From positions 124,001 to 188,000 of the forward strand of contig CAVZFQ010000013.1 of assembly GCA_963774625.1 (NCBI GenBank): DNA of 64,000 nucleotides, read 5' to 3'. Below, one piece after another: positions 17,707 to 26,056 of the stretch (positions within the stretch are counted from its first letter, which is position 1; every line of letters begins with the position of its first letter). This DNA comes from VAXT01 sp963774625 (GTDB lineage: Bacteria > Actinomycetota > Thermoleophilia > Gaiellales > Gaiellaceae). The position numbers and the translations under genes were made by a program. The notes under the pieces were generated by a model. The model was not told the origin of the DNA. It saw only the letters and a list, made by a program, of their open reading frames with translations, and ran no database searches.

Positions 17707-18333
17707 TCACGTTTCGCCGGCCATGCCGTTCTGCCTCGCCCAGAGAGCGGCCTGCGTGCGGTCGGTTACCCCGAGCTCCTGGTAGACGCGGGTCAGGTGG
17801 GTCTTCACCGTCTTCTCGCTGATGCCGAGCTTCCCCGCGATGAGCTTGTTCGGAAGCCCCTTGGCCACGCATTCGAGCACCTCGCGCTCCCGCTCGCTGA
17901 GGCGGGTCTGGGCGCGCTCGGCTCGCTGGCCCAGCACGGCGCGAGCAGCCTTCGGGTCCAGTGGCGACTCGCCTCGGGCCGCGGCGCGGACGCCGCGAAT
18001 GACTTCCCCGGGCTCAGCGTCCTTCAGCAGGTAGCCGATGGCACCGGCGTCGAGTGCCGCCAGGATCCGGTCGCGATCGACGAGGGACGTGAGGACCACG
18101 ACCTCAGCGCCGGAGTCGGTTCCCGTGATCTGTCTCGTCGCCTCGATGCCGTCCATGCCCGGCATGGACAGGTCCATCAGGATCACGTCAGGCGCCAGCT
18201 CGGTGGTGAGCGCTACCGCCTCCGCGCCGTCCGCCGCTCCTCCGACCACCTCCATGTCGTCGCACGTGGCCAGGAGCCGTTCGAGCCCGGCGCGGACGAC
18301 GGCGTGGTCGTCGACCAGAAGCACCCGGATCAC
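17707..18333 (-). CDS. NarL/LuxR-type response regulator
   Basis: A 208-residue two-domain regulator. Residues 1-120 form a receiver domain with the acidic pair D8-D9, the phospho-acceptor Asp54 in VILMDLSMPGMDG and the Thr/Lys switch residues (VVLTS, YLLKD). Residues 140-205 are a LuxR/GerE helix-turn-helix (LSEREREVLECVAKGLPNKLI, ISEKTVKTHLTRVYQELGV). Phosphorylation by the kinase encoded immediately upstream, which overlaps it by four bases, should drive DNA binding. Targets are unknown; the adjacent subtilase and membrane-protein genes are the obvious candidates. Confidence 0.95.
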   Translation of the reverse strand: MIRVLLVDDHAVVRAGLERLLATCDDMEVVGGAADGAEAVALTTELAPDVILMDLSMPGMDGIEATRQITGTDSGAEVVVLTSLVDRDRILAALDAGAIGYLLKDAEPGEVIRGVRAAARGESPLDPKAARAVLGQRAERAQTRLSEREREVLECVAKGLPNKLIAGKLGISEKTVKTHLTRVYQELGVTDRTQAALWARQNGMAGET

Positions 18334-19616
18334 TTGACCGGCACCTCGAGGCGCACCGTCGTCCCTCGCCCGGGTTTCGACTCCACGCGGAGCTCACCGC
18401 CGGCCTCCTGCGCGAGGTCGCGGAGGATCCGTAAGCCGAAATGGCCGTCCCCAGACGGGTGCTCGAAGTCGAACCCCCGACCGTCGTCGGTCACAGCCAG
18501 GCATGCCTGCCCGTTGCGCCGATCGACCTCGACCTGGACGAGCTCCGCGTCGGCGTGCCTCGCGACATTCCTCAGCGCCTCCTGTGCGACCCGGAAGAAA
18601 AGCCCCTCGACGCGCTCGGGCAAGTTCGCGTCGGCGTCGACCTGCAGCTTGGTCTCGAGCCCTCGAGCCGCACACGGCGCGAGTAGATCGCTGAGCGCGA
18701 CCTCGAGACCCGCTCGCTGCAGCTCCGGCGGATAGATCTCGACGAGCAGCGTGCGCAGCTCGCGGATTCCCTGGCGGGTCTGGGCCGCGGCCTCGCGCAG
18801 CTGTGTGGCGAGCTCCGGAGGAGCACTCTCCGCGACTCCGGCCAGGAAATACGAGACACCAGCGAGGTTGTGCACGACGCCGTCGTGGAGGTCGCCGGCG
18901 ATGCGGCGGCGCTCGTCGTCGGAGGCCTGGACGGCACGCTGAAGCGCCTCGACGCGGTCGCGCTGGGCCTCGCGCACGCGCCGCGCGAGTTGCCAGGCGA
19001 GCGGAAACTGGACGAGCCCGAAGAGCAGGAGAGCCGCCAGCAGTGCTGGCGCGAAGTTTCGCCACGTGTTCCCCGCGACCTGAGCGACGTCGCGGTAGCG
19101 GTAGTGGGTCTCGAACAGCACGCGTCGGCCGCTCGGCGTCGAGATGGGGACGAAGACGTCGAGCAATTTCCCCTGGTCGCGCTCGTAGACGTGTTCGGCG
19201 TCGTCCAGATCCGCAACGTGCGACTCGACCTTGTCCGTCTCCAGCGAGGTGCGATCGCCGTCGCTGCCCGGGAATCGCCGGCCGATCAGGCGTGGCTCGT
19301 CCGAATAGACGATGCGCCCGTCCCCCGTCCAGATCTTCACGCGCACGACCGACTCGCTGAGGATTCGATCGATGACCACGAGGTCGACCTCGGCGATTGA
19401 CCTCGGATCGCCGCGGAGCAGACCGTCCGTGACCTGAGGCTCGACGACCTCGGCGTAGACCCTGGTCAGCTCCCTGACGTCGCGAAGGGCCTCGTTCCTG
19501 CCGAAGCGCTGAAAGAGCGTGACGCCGACGGCGCCGATGACGATCGCGGAGATGAAGGCCACGACTGCGAAGCGCGTGAGCGCAGCGCGCACAGGATCCG
19601 GGCCCCCCAGTTCCAT
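18330..19616 (-). CDS. NarX/DegS-type sensor histidine kinase
   Basis: A 428-residue membrane kinase. It has two membrane helices (about residues 15-36 and 188-210) that bracket a sensor domain of about 150 residues outside the cell. Then come a HisKA_3 dimerisation domain with phospho-acceptor His244 (RRRIAGDLHDGVVHNLAG) and an HATPase_c domain (N-box RNVARHADA, G-box VTDDGRGFD, GDGHFGLRILRDLA). The sensor part has a DGRIVYSDEPRLIG segment reminiscent of PAS/Cache-like extracellular sensors. It is coupled to the response regulator by a four-base overlap. The signal sensed is unknown. Confidence 0.94.
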   Translation of the reverse strand: MELGGPDPVRAALTRFAVVAFISAIVIGAVGVTLFQRFGRNEALRDVRELTRVYAEVVEPQVTDGLLRGDPRSIAEVDLVVIDRILSESVVRVKIWTGDGRIVYSDEPRLIGRRFPGSDGDRTSLETDKVESHVADLDDAEHVYERDQGKLLDVFVPISTPSGRRVLFETHYRYRDVAQVAGNTWRNFAPALLAALLLFGLVQFPLAWQLARRVREAQRDRVEALQRAVQASDDERRRIAGDLHDGVVHNLAGVSYFLAGVAESAPPELATQLREAAAQTRQGIRELRTLLVEIYPPELQRAGLEVALSDLLAPCAARGLETKLQVDADANLPERVEGLFFRVAQEALRNVARHADAELVQVEVDRRNGQACLAVTDDGRGFDFEHPSGDGHFGLRILRDLAQEAGGELRVESKPGRGTTVRLEVPVK

Positions 19617-19622
19617 GCCCGG

Positions 19623-20390
19623 CTACAGGCGACCGGCGAGATAGTCGCGCTCAGCGCGTTTGCCGCGGATGTACTGCGTGACGAAGACACCGATCACGAG
19701 GCCCAGGCCCCCCAAGACCACGAACAGCGGGGCGAGCGCGAACAGGCGGCTGATGAGGTCATCGCTCGTCTGGGTGACTGCTTCGCGGGTCTGCGTGGGC
19801 GCGAGGTCCGGCTGGGCCACGATGCGCGACCCGTTCGCGGCCGGAACACGGCGGAACTCCGCCGTCGGGAAGAAGGACTCGACGAGCCAGCGGCCGCCGA
19901 TGCGCTTCAGGTCGACGGTGTAGGCGATCCCGCTGACCTCTTTCTCTTCTTTGCTCGCCTGCAGCATGAGGTCGACGTTCACGTTGTTCTGCACGGCGAA
20001 GTTGAGACGCCAGCCGTGCATGTTGGATCCCTCCTTGACGCGGAACGGGTAGACGGGGATCTCTCCGTTCCTCCATTGCGCGCGCGTCGCCGAGCCTTTG
20101 AGTGTGGGCGTGGACAGCTCGTACGCCTCCATCGGGGCTTCCCGAAGCACCGCCGCCGGCACGAAACGATCCAGCGTCACGTTGATCTCGCGCCGCAGCT
20201 TCGGGGTCATGCGAATGGGCTTGGGCGGCACCCAGATGTCGGCCTGCGACCCGGCCACTCCCTCTGAGTCGTTGTCGGCAGGCGCGCGGAGGACCAGCGT
20301 CGAGATCAGGACCGCGAGCGCGACCGCCCCAACGACCCCAAGGCGGGCCAGCCGGCGCCGGCGCCGCGGCGATGCCGGAAGCAGCCTCAT
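19623..20390 (-). CDS. Membrane protein of unknown function
   Basis: A 255-residue protein with an N-terminal basic segment and membrane helix (about residues 14-34), an extracytoplasmic domain of about 170 residues, and a second helix near the C-terminus (ALAPLFVVLGGLGLVIGVFV) followed by a short basic cytoplasmic tail. The external part contains YTVDLKRIGGRWLVESFFP, a pattern seen in SnoaL/NTF2-like accessory domains, so it may be NTF2-like; this is tentative. The ATG at 20390 places the basic residues directly before the helix, and upstream codons in frame have no coding character. The gene ends six bases before the kinase gene, so it may supply a membrane partner to that sensor. Confidence 0.7.
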   Translation of the reverse strand: MRLLPASPRRRRRLARLGVVGAVALAVLISTLVLRAPADNDSEGVAGSQADIWVPPKPIRMTPKLRREINVTLDRFVPAAVLREAPMEAYELSTPTLKGSATRAQWRNGEIPVYPFRVKEGSNMHGWRLNFAVQNNVNVDLMLQASKEEKEVSGIAYTVDLKRIGGRWLVESFFPTAEFRRVPAANGSRIVAQPDLAPTQTREAVTQTSDDLISRLFALAPLFVVLGGLGLVIGVFVTQYIRGKRAERDYLAGRL

Positions 20391-20551
20391 TCCGCTCAAG
20401 GTAGCAACGGTTTTACCCACTAGGACCTTTGGTCCCACGTGCCTCGAAACGCACACTTGTCCACAGGTTTTTGGCCCCAAGATGGGCCTCACGGCCCATT
20501 GCCGTGCAAGCAAGCCGCTGCGATGCTTGTCGTGAGGTGGTGCAGAGAGGC

Positions 20552-21445
20552 ATGGGGGTTAAATTCGCGGCAGCTGTGCTCATTGGGAGCGCGGCGGCTG
20601 CCATGGGAGGGGCTGCTCAGGCCGACCCCGTGAACGTCATCTACGGCAACGATCGCGCGAACGTCATCTACGCGACGCCGGGGCCGGATCTGATCTACGC
20701 GAAGAGCGGAAGCGACTCGATCCGCGACGTGGGCGACGGCGACGTCGTCTTTGCAAGCTCGGGCAACGACGTGGTCACCCTGCTCCCAGACACCTTGGTG
20801 ACCGGGGTGCGGCTCGAGCTGAACGTGGGCAACGACCGGGTCACCGGGAGGGCCCAGGACAGCTTCGTCAACGGCGGCAGCGGCAACGACGTCTTCACGC
20901 TGGCCGGCTGCCGGAACCAGATCTTCGGCGAGAGCGGCCGGGACAACTACACGAACCAGGAGCTCTGCCTCGGCGCCGACGGCAGCAGGATCAGCATGGG
21001 CGACCAGGACGACAGAGTGACGGCCTCGTACATGAGCGAGGTCCTGCTCGGCAACGGCAAGGACATCTTGACCACCCGGTATCCCGGTTACGTGCACGCG
21101 GGCTCGGGTGACGACTTCGTCGACTTCACCTCGGGCGGCAGCGGCAATACCGAGATCGGCCTCGGCTCGGGTACGGACAAAGTCCATCTCGATCACACCT
21201 CCGGGACGACGATTTACGGGAGCAGTGGAGCAGACCGCATCTACGGCGTCGGGAGCGACAACCTCATCAACGGCGCCTCGGGAGTGGATCGCATCGAGCT
21301 CTTCGACGGAAGCTCCGACAACGCGCTAGACGGCGGCCCCGATCGGCCCGATCGTGCGCTGATCGGCCGGCACACCACCGGCACGACCTGCACGAGGATC
21401 GAGCGCATCACCGATCTCGGCAGCAATCCGCGGCCCTGCAACTAG
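20552..21445 (+). CDS. Secreted RTX-like repeat protein
   Basis: A 297-residue protein with a signal peptide (residues 1-24, ending A-A-Q-A-D). Degenerate nonapeptide repeats follow (NVIYGNDRANVIYATPGPD, GSGNDVFTL, GSGDDFVDF, GSSGADRIYG, GASGVDRIELF), of the hemolysin-type calcium-binding beta-roll class. Several copies keep the G-x-G-x-D core, others do not, so calcium binding is probable but perhaps weak. The C-terminus carries two Cys (T-C-T-R and R-P-C-N) that could form a disulfide. Such proteins are secreted or surface-exposed. The ATG at 20552 is preceded by GAGAGG at good spacing. The 161-base divergent gap upstream contains the inverted repeats GGACC-3-GGTCC (20423-20435) and ATGGGCC-4-GGCCCAT (20482-20499). 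Confidence 0.8.
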   Translation: MGVKFAAAVLIGSAAAAMGGAAQADPVNVIYGNDRANVIYATPGPDLIYAKSGSDSIRDVGDGDVVFASSGNDVVTLLPDTLVTGVRLELNVGNDRVTGRAQDSFVNGGSGNDVFTLAGCRNQIFGESGRDNYTNQELCLGADGSRISMGDQDDRVTASYMSEVLLGNGKDILTTRYPGYVHAGSGDDFVDFTSGGSGNTEIGLGSGTDKVHLDHTSGTTIYGSSGADRIYGVGSDNLINGASGVDRIELFDGSSDNALDGGPDRPDRALIGRHTTGTTCTRIERITDLGSNPRPCN

Positions 21446-21489
21446 CGCGCAGCCGGTAGGAACCTCTTCGCCGCTACCGTAGCGGCCCC

Positions 21490-22506
21490 ATGCCGAACCC
21501 CTTGGACGACGTCGCGCGCGGGCTGCGCCACCTCGGCGACCGGTTACGCGTGGGGACGAGCGGCGGCGACGGCGCGGATTGGCTGGCGGATCAGATCGAT
21601 TCGCTACGCAAGCCCGAGCCCGGCCCCACGCTGGAGGAGCTACAGGCCGAGCTCGACGCCCTCGTCGGCCTGGACACGGTCAAGGAACAAGTGCGGGCGC
21701 TCGTCGCCTTCCTCCAGGTGCAGGCCGCGCGCGCCGAGCACGACCTGCCCGAAGTGGCGACCTCGCAACACCTCGTGTTCCTCGGGAACCCGGGCACGGG
21801 CAAGACGACGGTCGCGCGCCTGCTCGCCCAGATGTACCGCGCGATGGGGCTCTTGCGGAAGGGCCACCTCGTCGAGGTCGACCGCGCGGGGCTGGTCGGC
21901 CAGTACGTCGGGCTGACGGCGATCAAGACCGATCGCGCGATCCGTCGCGCGCTCGACGGTGTCCTCTTCATCGACGAGGCCTACGCGCTCGCCGGCCCCG
22001 AGGAGCGGCTCGACTTCGGCGCCGAGGCGATCGAGACCCTCCTCAAGCGAATGGAGGACTACCGGCACCGCCTCGTCGTGATCGTCGCGGGCTACCCGCG
22101 GCTGATGAACCGGTTTCTCGACTCGAATCCCGGTTTGCGCTCACGCTTTGCCCGCGAAATCGCCTTTCCGGATTACTCGACGGACGAGCTGCTTGCGATC
22201 ACGGGCAAGTTCCTGGCCGAGAACCAGTACCGGCTCGGCGAGGGCGCCGAGGAGACATTGCGCCGCGTGCTGGCGAATCCGAAGCGCGGCGAGGGCTTCG
22301 GCAACGCGCGCTTCGCGCGGACGCTCTTCGAGCAGGCGCTGAACACGCAGGCACTTCGGCTGGCCGGCCTGCAGGGCGCGCAGCTGGCAGACCTCGAGCG
22401 CGACGAGCTGATGGTCCTCCGCTCGGAGGACCTTTTGGCCGCGGCCCGCGCGATCGGCGAAGAGCCCGCCGAGCCCGACGCGCGGCGCTCGTTCTGGCGG
22501 CGTTGA
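21490..22506 (+). CDS. CbbX/SpoVK-like AAA+ ATPase
   Basis: A 338-residue AAA+ protein. Walker A is GNPGTGKTTVAR (residues 99-110), Walker B is VLFIDEAYAL (158-167), sensor 1 is VIVAGYP, and the Arg-finger region is NPGLRSRFAREI. The segment LVGLDTVKEQVRALVAFLQVQ just before the ATPase core, and GLVGQYVG in the pore loop, are typical of the CbbX/SpoVK/EccA group. CbbX is a rubisco activase and EccA belongs to type VII secretion, but neither rubisco nor type VII genes are near, so the client is unknown. The first 40 residues are a variable leader. No ribosome binding site is obvious. Confidence 0.88.
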   Translation: MPNPLDDVARGLRHLGDRLRVGTSGGDGADWLADQIDSLRKPEPGPTLEELQAELDALVGLDTVKEQVRALVAFLQVQAARAEHDLPEVATSQHLVFLGNPGTGKTTVARLLAQMYRAMGLLRKGHLVEVDRAGLVGQYVGLTAIKTDRAIRRALDGVLFIDEAYALAGPEERLDFGAEAIETLLKRMEDYRHRLVVIVAGYPRLMNRFLDSNPGLRSRFAREIAFPDYSTDELLAITGKFLAENQYRLGEGAEETLRRVLANPKRGEGFGNARFARTLFEQALNTQALRLAGLQGAQLADLERDELMVLRSEDLLAAARAIGEEPAEPDARRSFWRR

Positions 22507-22507
22507 G

Positions 22508-23149
22508 CTAGAGGATGAAGAAGGCCACCGCGGCGTACTGGCACGCGGCCGCGGCGATCACGAGTGCGTGGAAGAGCTCGTGGTACCCGAACACCGCGGG
22601 GGCCGGGTTCGGGCGCTTCCGCATGTAGATGATCGCGCCCGCCGTGTACAACGCGCCGCCGGCCAGGAGCAACGTGACCCCGCCCACGCCCATCGACGTC
22701 AACTGCGGAAACGCGACGACGCCGACCCAGCCGAGCGCGATGCCGAGGACAGCGGCGACCCATTTCGGGGAGTCGATCCAGAAGAGCTTGAGCAGGATCG
22801 CGACCGCAGCACCGCTCCAGACGATCGCGAGCACGGTCACTTGCCAGGCGCCGGAAAGGACGAGCAAGCCGAAGGGCGTGTACGTGCCGGCGATCAGCAG
22901 GTAGATCATCGCGTGATCGAGCCGCCGCAGCCAGCGGCGAGGACCGGCGCTCCAGTTCGGCCGGTGGTAGAGCGCGCTGACGCCGAACATCCCGGTCATC
23001 GCGCCTGCGAACACGGCGGCGGCAAGCTGCTCGCGGGCCGTGGACGCGAGCAGCACGAGCACGATCCCGAAGCCGATCGCCACGAGGAACGCGTACTCGT
23101 GGAGAACGCCGCGCAACCGCGGCTTCACCTCGGTCTCGAAAACCTGCAA
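22508..23149 (-). CDS. Hemolysin III family membrane protein (YqfA/PAQR)
   Basis: A 213-residue protein with seven predicted membrane helices. Family hallmarks are FGVSALYHRPNW (the S-x-L-Y-H motif), RRLDHAMIYLLIAGTYTPF (H-x-x-I-x-x-L-I-A-G-T-Y-T-P) and the terminal FGYHELFHALVIAAAACQYAAV. These place the conserved Ser, Asp and three His that make the zinc site in the PAQR/hemolysin III superfamily. In bacteria it is linked to membrane fluidity and lipid homeostasis; the haemolysin name is historical. It runs convergent with the AAA+ gene, leaving one base between stops. Confidence 0.93.
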   Translation of the reverse strand: MQVFETEVKPRLRGVLHEYAFLVAIGFGIVLVLLASTAREQLAAAVFAGAMTGMFGVSALYHRPNWSAGPRRWLRRLDHAMIYLLIAGTYTPFGLLVLSGAWQVTVLAIVWSGAAVAILLKLFWIDSPKWVAAVLGIALGWVGVVAFPQLTSMGVGGVTLLLAGGALYTAGAIIYMRKRPNPAPAVFGYHELFHALVIAAAACQYAAVAFFIL

Positions 23150-23209
23150 GGGCCCACCAAGGGTACCCGGGGCTTGGAACCGCCGTGCTTTGCGGAGTAC
23201 AGTCGAGCC

Positions 23210-25714
23210 CTGAGCGACGTCAAGATTTATGACTGCACCCTCCGTGACGGGTGCCAGGGCGCCGGAGTCTCGCTCTCACTGCAGGACAAGCTGGACGTCG
23301 CCCGCCGCCTCGACGAATTCTGCGTCGACTACATCGAGGGCGGCTGGCCGGGCTCGAACCCCAAGGACGAGCAGTTCTTCGCCGCGGTGCGTGAGCAGCC
23401 GCTCGAGCACGCGCGGGTGACCGCCTTCGGAAGCACGCGACGGCCCGGCACCAGCGCTCGAGACGACCGCAACCTCGAGCAGCTGGTCGCAGCAGAGACG
23501 CCGGCGGTCGCGCTCGTCGCCAAGTCCTGGGATCTCCACGTCGAGACCGTGCTGCGGACGACCCTGGAGGAGAACCTCGCGATGATCTCCGACTCGGTCG
23601 CGTTCCTCAAGGAGCACGGGCGAGAGGTCGTGCTCGACGCCGAGCACTTCTTCGACGGCTACCGCGCCAATCGGGACTATGCCCTGGCCGTCCTGGGCGC
23701 CGCCGCAGACGCCGGCGCCGACTGGCTGACGCTCTGCGACACGAACGGCGGGTCGCTGCCCGGCCAGGTCGAGGAGGCGGTCGCCGAGGTCGTCGAGAGG
23801 TTCGACGCAGGCGTCGGGGTTCACGCCCACAACGACGGCGAGCTCGCGGTCGCCAACTCACTCGCAGCGGTCGCGGCCGGAGCCCGCCAGGTGCAAGGGA
23901 CGATCAACGGCTACGGAGAGCGAATCGGCAACGCGAACCTCTGCTCGGTGATCCCGAACCTGGCACTGAAGCTCGGTTACTCGTGTGCCGCGCAGGATCA
24001 TCTCTCCGAGCTGAGCGAGGTCTCCCGCTTCTTCGACGAGCTCGCCGACATGGCTTCGAATCCGCGCCTGCCTTTCGTCGGGGAGGCGGCGTTTGCGCAC
24101 AAGGGAGGAATCCACGTCCAGGCGGTCGCGCTCGATCCGAGTACCTACGAGCACGTCGATCCCGCGGTTGTCGGGAACGAGCGGCACATCCTCGTCAGCG
24201 AGCTGAGCGGACGCAACAACGTGCTCGAGCGAGCGCGACAGCTCGGGCTCGAGCTCGACCCCGAGAGCCCGGTCGCGCGGGAGGTGGCCGACAAGATCAA
24301 GGAGCTGGAGAGCGAGGGGTTCCGGTTCGAGGACGCCGAGGCGTCGTTCGAGCTGCTCGTCCGCCGCAGCCTCGGCCGCTACGCGCGGCCGTTCGAGCCA
24401 CTCGCCTACGCCGTCGACGCGCGCAGGGACTCCGACCGGGAAGCGTCCCGCTCGACGGCGACCGTGGAAGTCGGGGTCGGTGGTGAGGTGCTTCGCGGGG
24501 AGGCGACGGGCGGCGGGCCCGTCGACGCGCTGGAGAAGGCGATGCGCCGCGCTCTGCTGCCGGCGTTCCCGCACCTCGCGGGTGTCTCGCTGACCGACTT
24601 CCGCTCGCAGATCGCGCGGGCGCGGGACGGAGAGCGTGGAGCCGTGCGCGTGCGAATCACCGGGAGCGCCGAGGGACGGCCGTCCTGGACGACCGTCGGC
24701 AGCGCGCCGGACCTCCTCCACGCGAGCTGGCTGGCCCTGGCCGACTGCCTCGAGTTCGCCGTCCTGACCCGCGCAGGCGTGGGGAGCTCCGCCGGCGACG
24801 CTCGACCACAGGCGGAGGCGATGCCGATCGCCGAGCTCGCGGCCCTGCTGCGCGACGAGCTCACCGACGACGACCGTCGCGTCCTCCGCGAGCTCGACGA
24901 GTTCGACTGGGGCGGGGCGACGCTCGACCTCGCGGACGCGGACGACCGTGAGCTCGCCGCACGGGCGACGGCCCTTGGAGCCGCGCTCTTCTACAGCTTC
25001 GGGAACTTCTGCGCGATCGCCGCGCATCCGGATCGCCGCTCCGTCGTCCGCGTCAACCTGGTCAAGGGCCGGCCCGAGAACCAGGTCGGAAGCGTGACGA
25101 CGACACGTGACCGCGTGACGAAGCTCTTCGACTGGAGCCTGCTCCCGGAAGGCATCTCACAGGAGCAGGTGCTCGCGGTCATGGACGACCTCTACGAGGT
25201 AGGCCCGATGGGCTTCCGTGGGCCGGCCGCTCGGGACGTGCCCGACCAGGTCGCCTCCTTCGACGCCGAGGTCCGTACGACGCAGGTGATCGCACCCGGC
25301 TACCGCTGCCCCTCCAACGAGCTCCTCGACGACATCCTCGAGCGCACGGGTGAGGACTTTCTCTTCATCACGTCGGCGAACGTGTCCAGCGGCGTCACCG
25401 GCCGGGTCGAGCCCGCGCACTACGACCTGCGCGGGATGCAGGACGACTTTGGCGACAGCGACGGGGTCGTGATGATCGGTCATCGCGACGAGGCAGCCGT
25501 GCGCGCGTCGTACTCGCGGCATCTGCCGATGTCGACGTCGATCCTCGCGTTCCACAAGCTGGCCGAGGGGCCGGCGCTGATCCTCGAACGGCACGGCTCG
25601 CTCGCCGCCGACGACATCCGCGAGATCGTGGCCGCCCACGGTTTCGGCCTCGTCCTGGCGGACACCGCGCTCGAACGGCTACCACTCAGAGACGACTCAC
25701 AGGTCGCGGTCTAA
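23210..25714 (+). CDS. cimA: Citramalate synthase fused to a Sua5/YciO/YrdC-like domain
   Basis: One uninterrupted frame of about 835 residues with two parts. Residues 1-385 are an HMGL-like aldolase domain of the CimA type (VKIYDCTLRDGCQGAGVSL, DYIEGGWPGSNPKD, GVHAHNDGELAVANSL), and 390-525 are a LeuA-type regulatory domain. CimA condenses pyruvate and acetyl-CoA to (R)-citramalate for isoleucine synthesis. After a linker, the last 300 residues resemble the Sua5/YciO/YrdC fold (CAIAAHPDRRSVVRVNLVKGRP; FITSANVSSGVTG), normally a tRNA threonylcarbamoyl-AMP synthase relative. The family start pattern M-S-x-V-x-I-Y-D points to a CTG codon at 23210; a TTG at 23174 is the nearest conventional start. 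An ATG at 24821 could also initiate the second part separately. Confidence 0.82.
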   Translation: MSDVKIYDCTLRDGCQGAGVSLSLQDKLDVARRLDEFCVDYIEGGWPGSNPKDEQFFAAVREQPLEHARVTAFGSTRRPGTSARDDRNLEQLVAAETPAVALVAKSWDLHVETVLRTTLEENLAMISDSVAFLKEHGREVVLDAEHFFDGYRANRDYALAVLGAAADAGADWLTLCDTNGGSLPGQVEEAVAEVVERFDAGVGVHAHNDGELAVANSLAAVAAGARQVQGTINGYGERIGNANLCSVIPNLALKLGYSCAAQDHLSELSEVSRFFDELADMASNPRLPFVGEAAFAHKGGIHVQAVALDPSTYEHVDPAVVGNERHILVSELSGRNNVLERARQLGLELDPESPVAREVADKIKELESEGFRFEDAEASFELLVRRSLGRYARPFEPLAYAVDARRDSDREASRSTATVEVGVGGEVLRGEATGGGPVDALEKAMRRALLPAFPHLAGVSLTDFRSQIARARDGERGAVRVRITGSAEGRPSWTTVGSAPDLLHASWLALADCLEFAVLTRAGVGSSAGDARPQAEAMPIAELAALLRDELTDDDRRVLRELDEFDWGGATLDLADADDRELAARATALGAALFYSFGNFCAIAAHPDRRSVVRVNLVKGRPENQVGSVTTTRDRVTKLFDWSLLPEGISQEQVLAVMDDLYEVGPMGFRGPAARDVPDQVASFDAEVRTTQVIAPGYRCPSNELLDDILERTGEDFLFITSANVSSGVTGRVEPAHYDLRGMQDDFGDSDGVVMIGHRDEAAVRASYSRHLPMSTSILAFHKLAEGPALILERHGSLAADDIREIVAAHGFGLVLADTALERLPLRDDSQVAV

Positions 25715-26056
25715 TGCCAGTCGTCGTCGATCGGCGCCCCCGGGGGAGCGACGGAGACGGTCGGCTTGCGGCCTGCGATCAGCGTCGTGAACACGGTGCC
25801 GAGCTCGCCGTTTCCGTCCTGCGGCACGGCAGGCGAGGACGAGCCGCAGCCGCCGGCCCGCGAGCTCTGGCCCCGCGGTGACGCCTGGATAAGGCGGGTC
25901 GAAGCGGACTCGCGCGTGCGTCAGGCCTTCGAGCGCGCGGGCGGCGGCCAGCAGGCCCGCTTCGTCCGCCGGGGCCTCCCCCACACGGCCCGCATGCCGT
26001 CGCAGCGCTGCCGCCAGGGCGAGTCGACGCCCCTCGACTCCGAGGGAATCGGCCAT
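25711..26056 (-). pseudogene. Small gene of unknown function with a frameshift
   Basis: Codon composition indicates a real minus-strand gene. From the ATG at 26056 the first frame (M-A-D-S-L-G-V-E-G-R-R-L-A-L) keeps high GC at third positions to about 25835. Thereafter a second frame one base later does so and ends sensibly: GELGTVFTTLIAGRKPTV then APPGAPIDDDWH and TAG at 25711. Removing one base near 25825-25840 would join them into a protein of about 114 residues. I do not recognise the family. It overlaps the 3' end of the cimA fusion by four bases and shares its start base with the divergent aconitase gene. It is either a casualty of a sequence error or a recent pseudogene. Confidence 0.5.

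Noticed and set aside
20552..21445. CRISPR-like or tandem DNA repeats in the RTX-like gene
   Set aside because: The repeats are at protein level only; DNA copies are diverged and irregular.
21490..22506. A type VII secretion (EccA) ATPase
   Set aside because: The CbbX-like core fits, but there are no EccB-E, EsxA/B or PE/PPE genes, and the N-terminal TPR region of EccA is lacking.
22568..23209. An N-terminal extension of the cimA frame by more than 200 codons
   Set aside because: It overlaps the hemolysin III gene on the other strand and has no homology to CimA, whose domain starts at about 23210.
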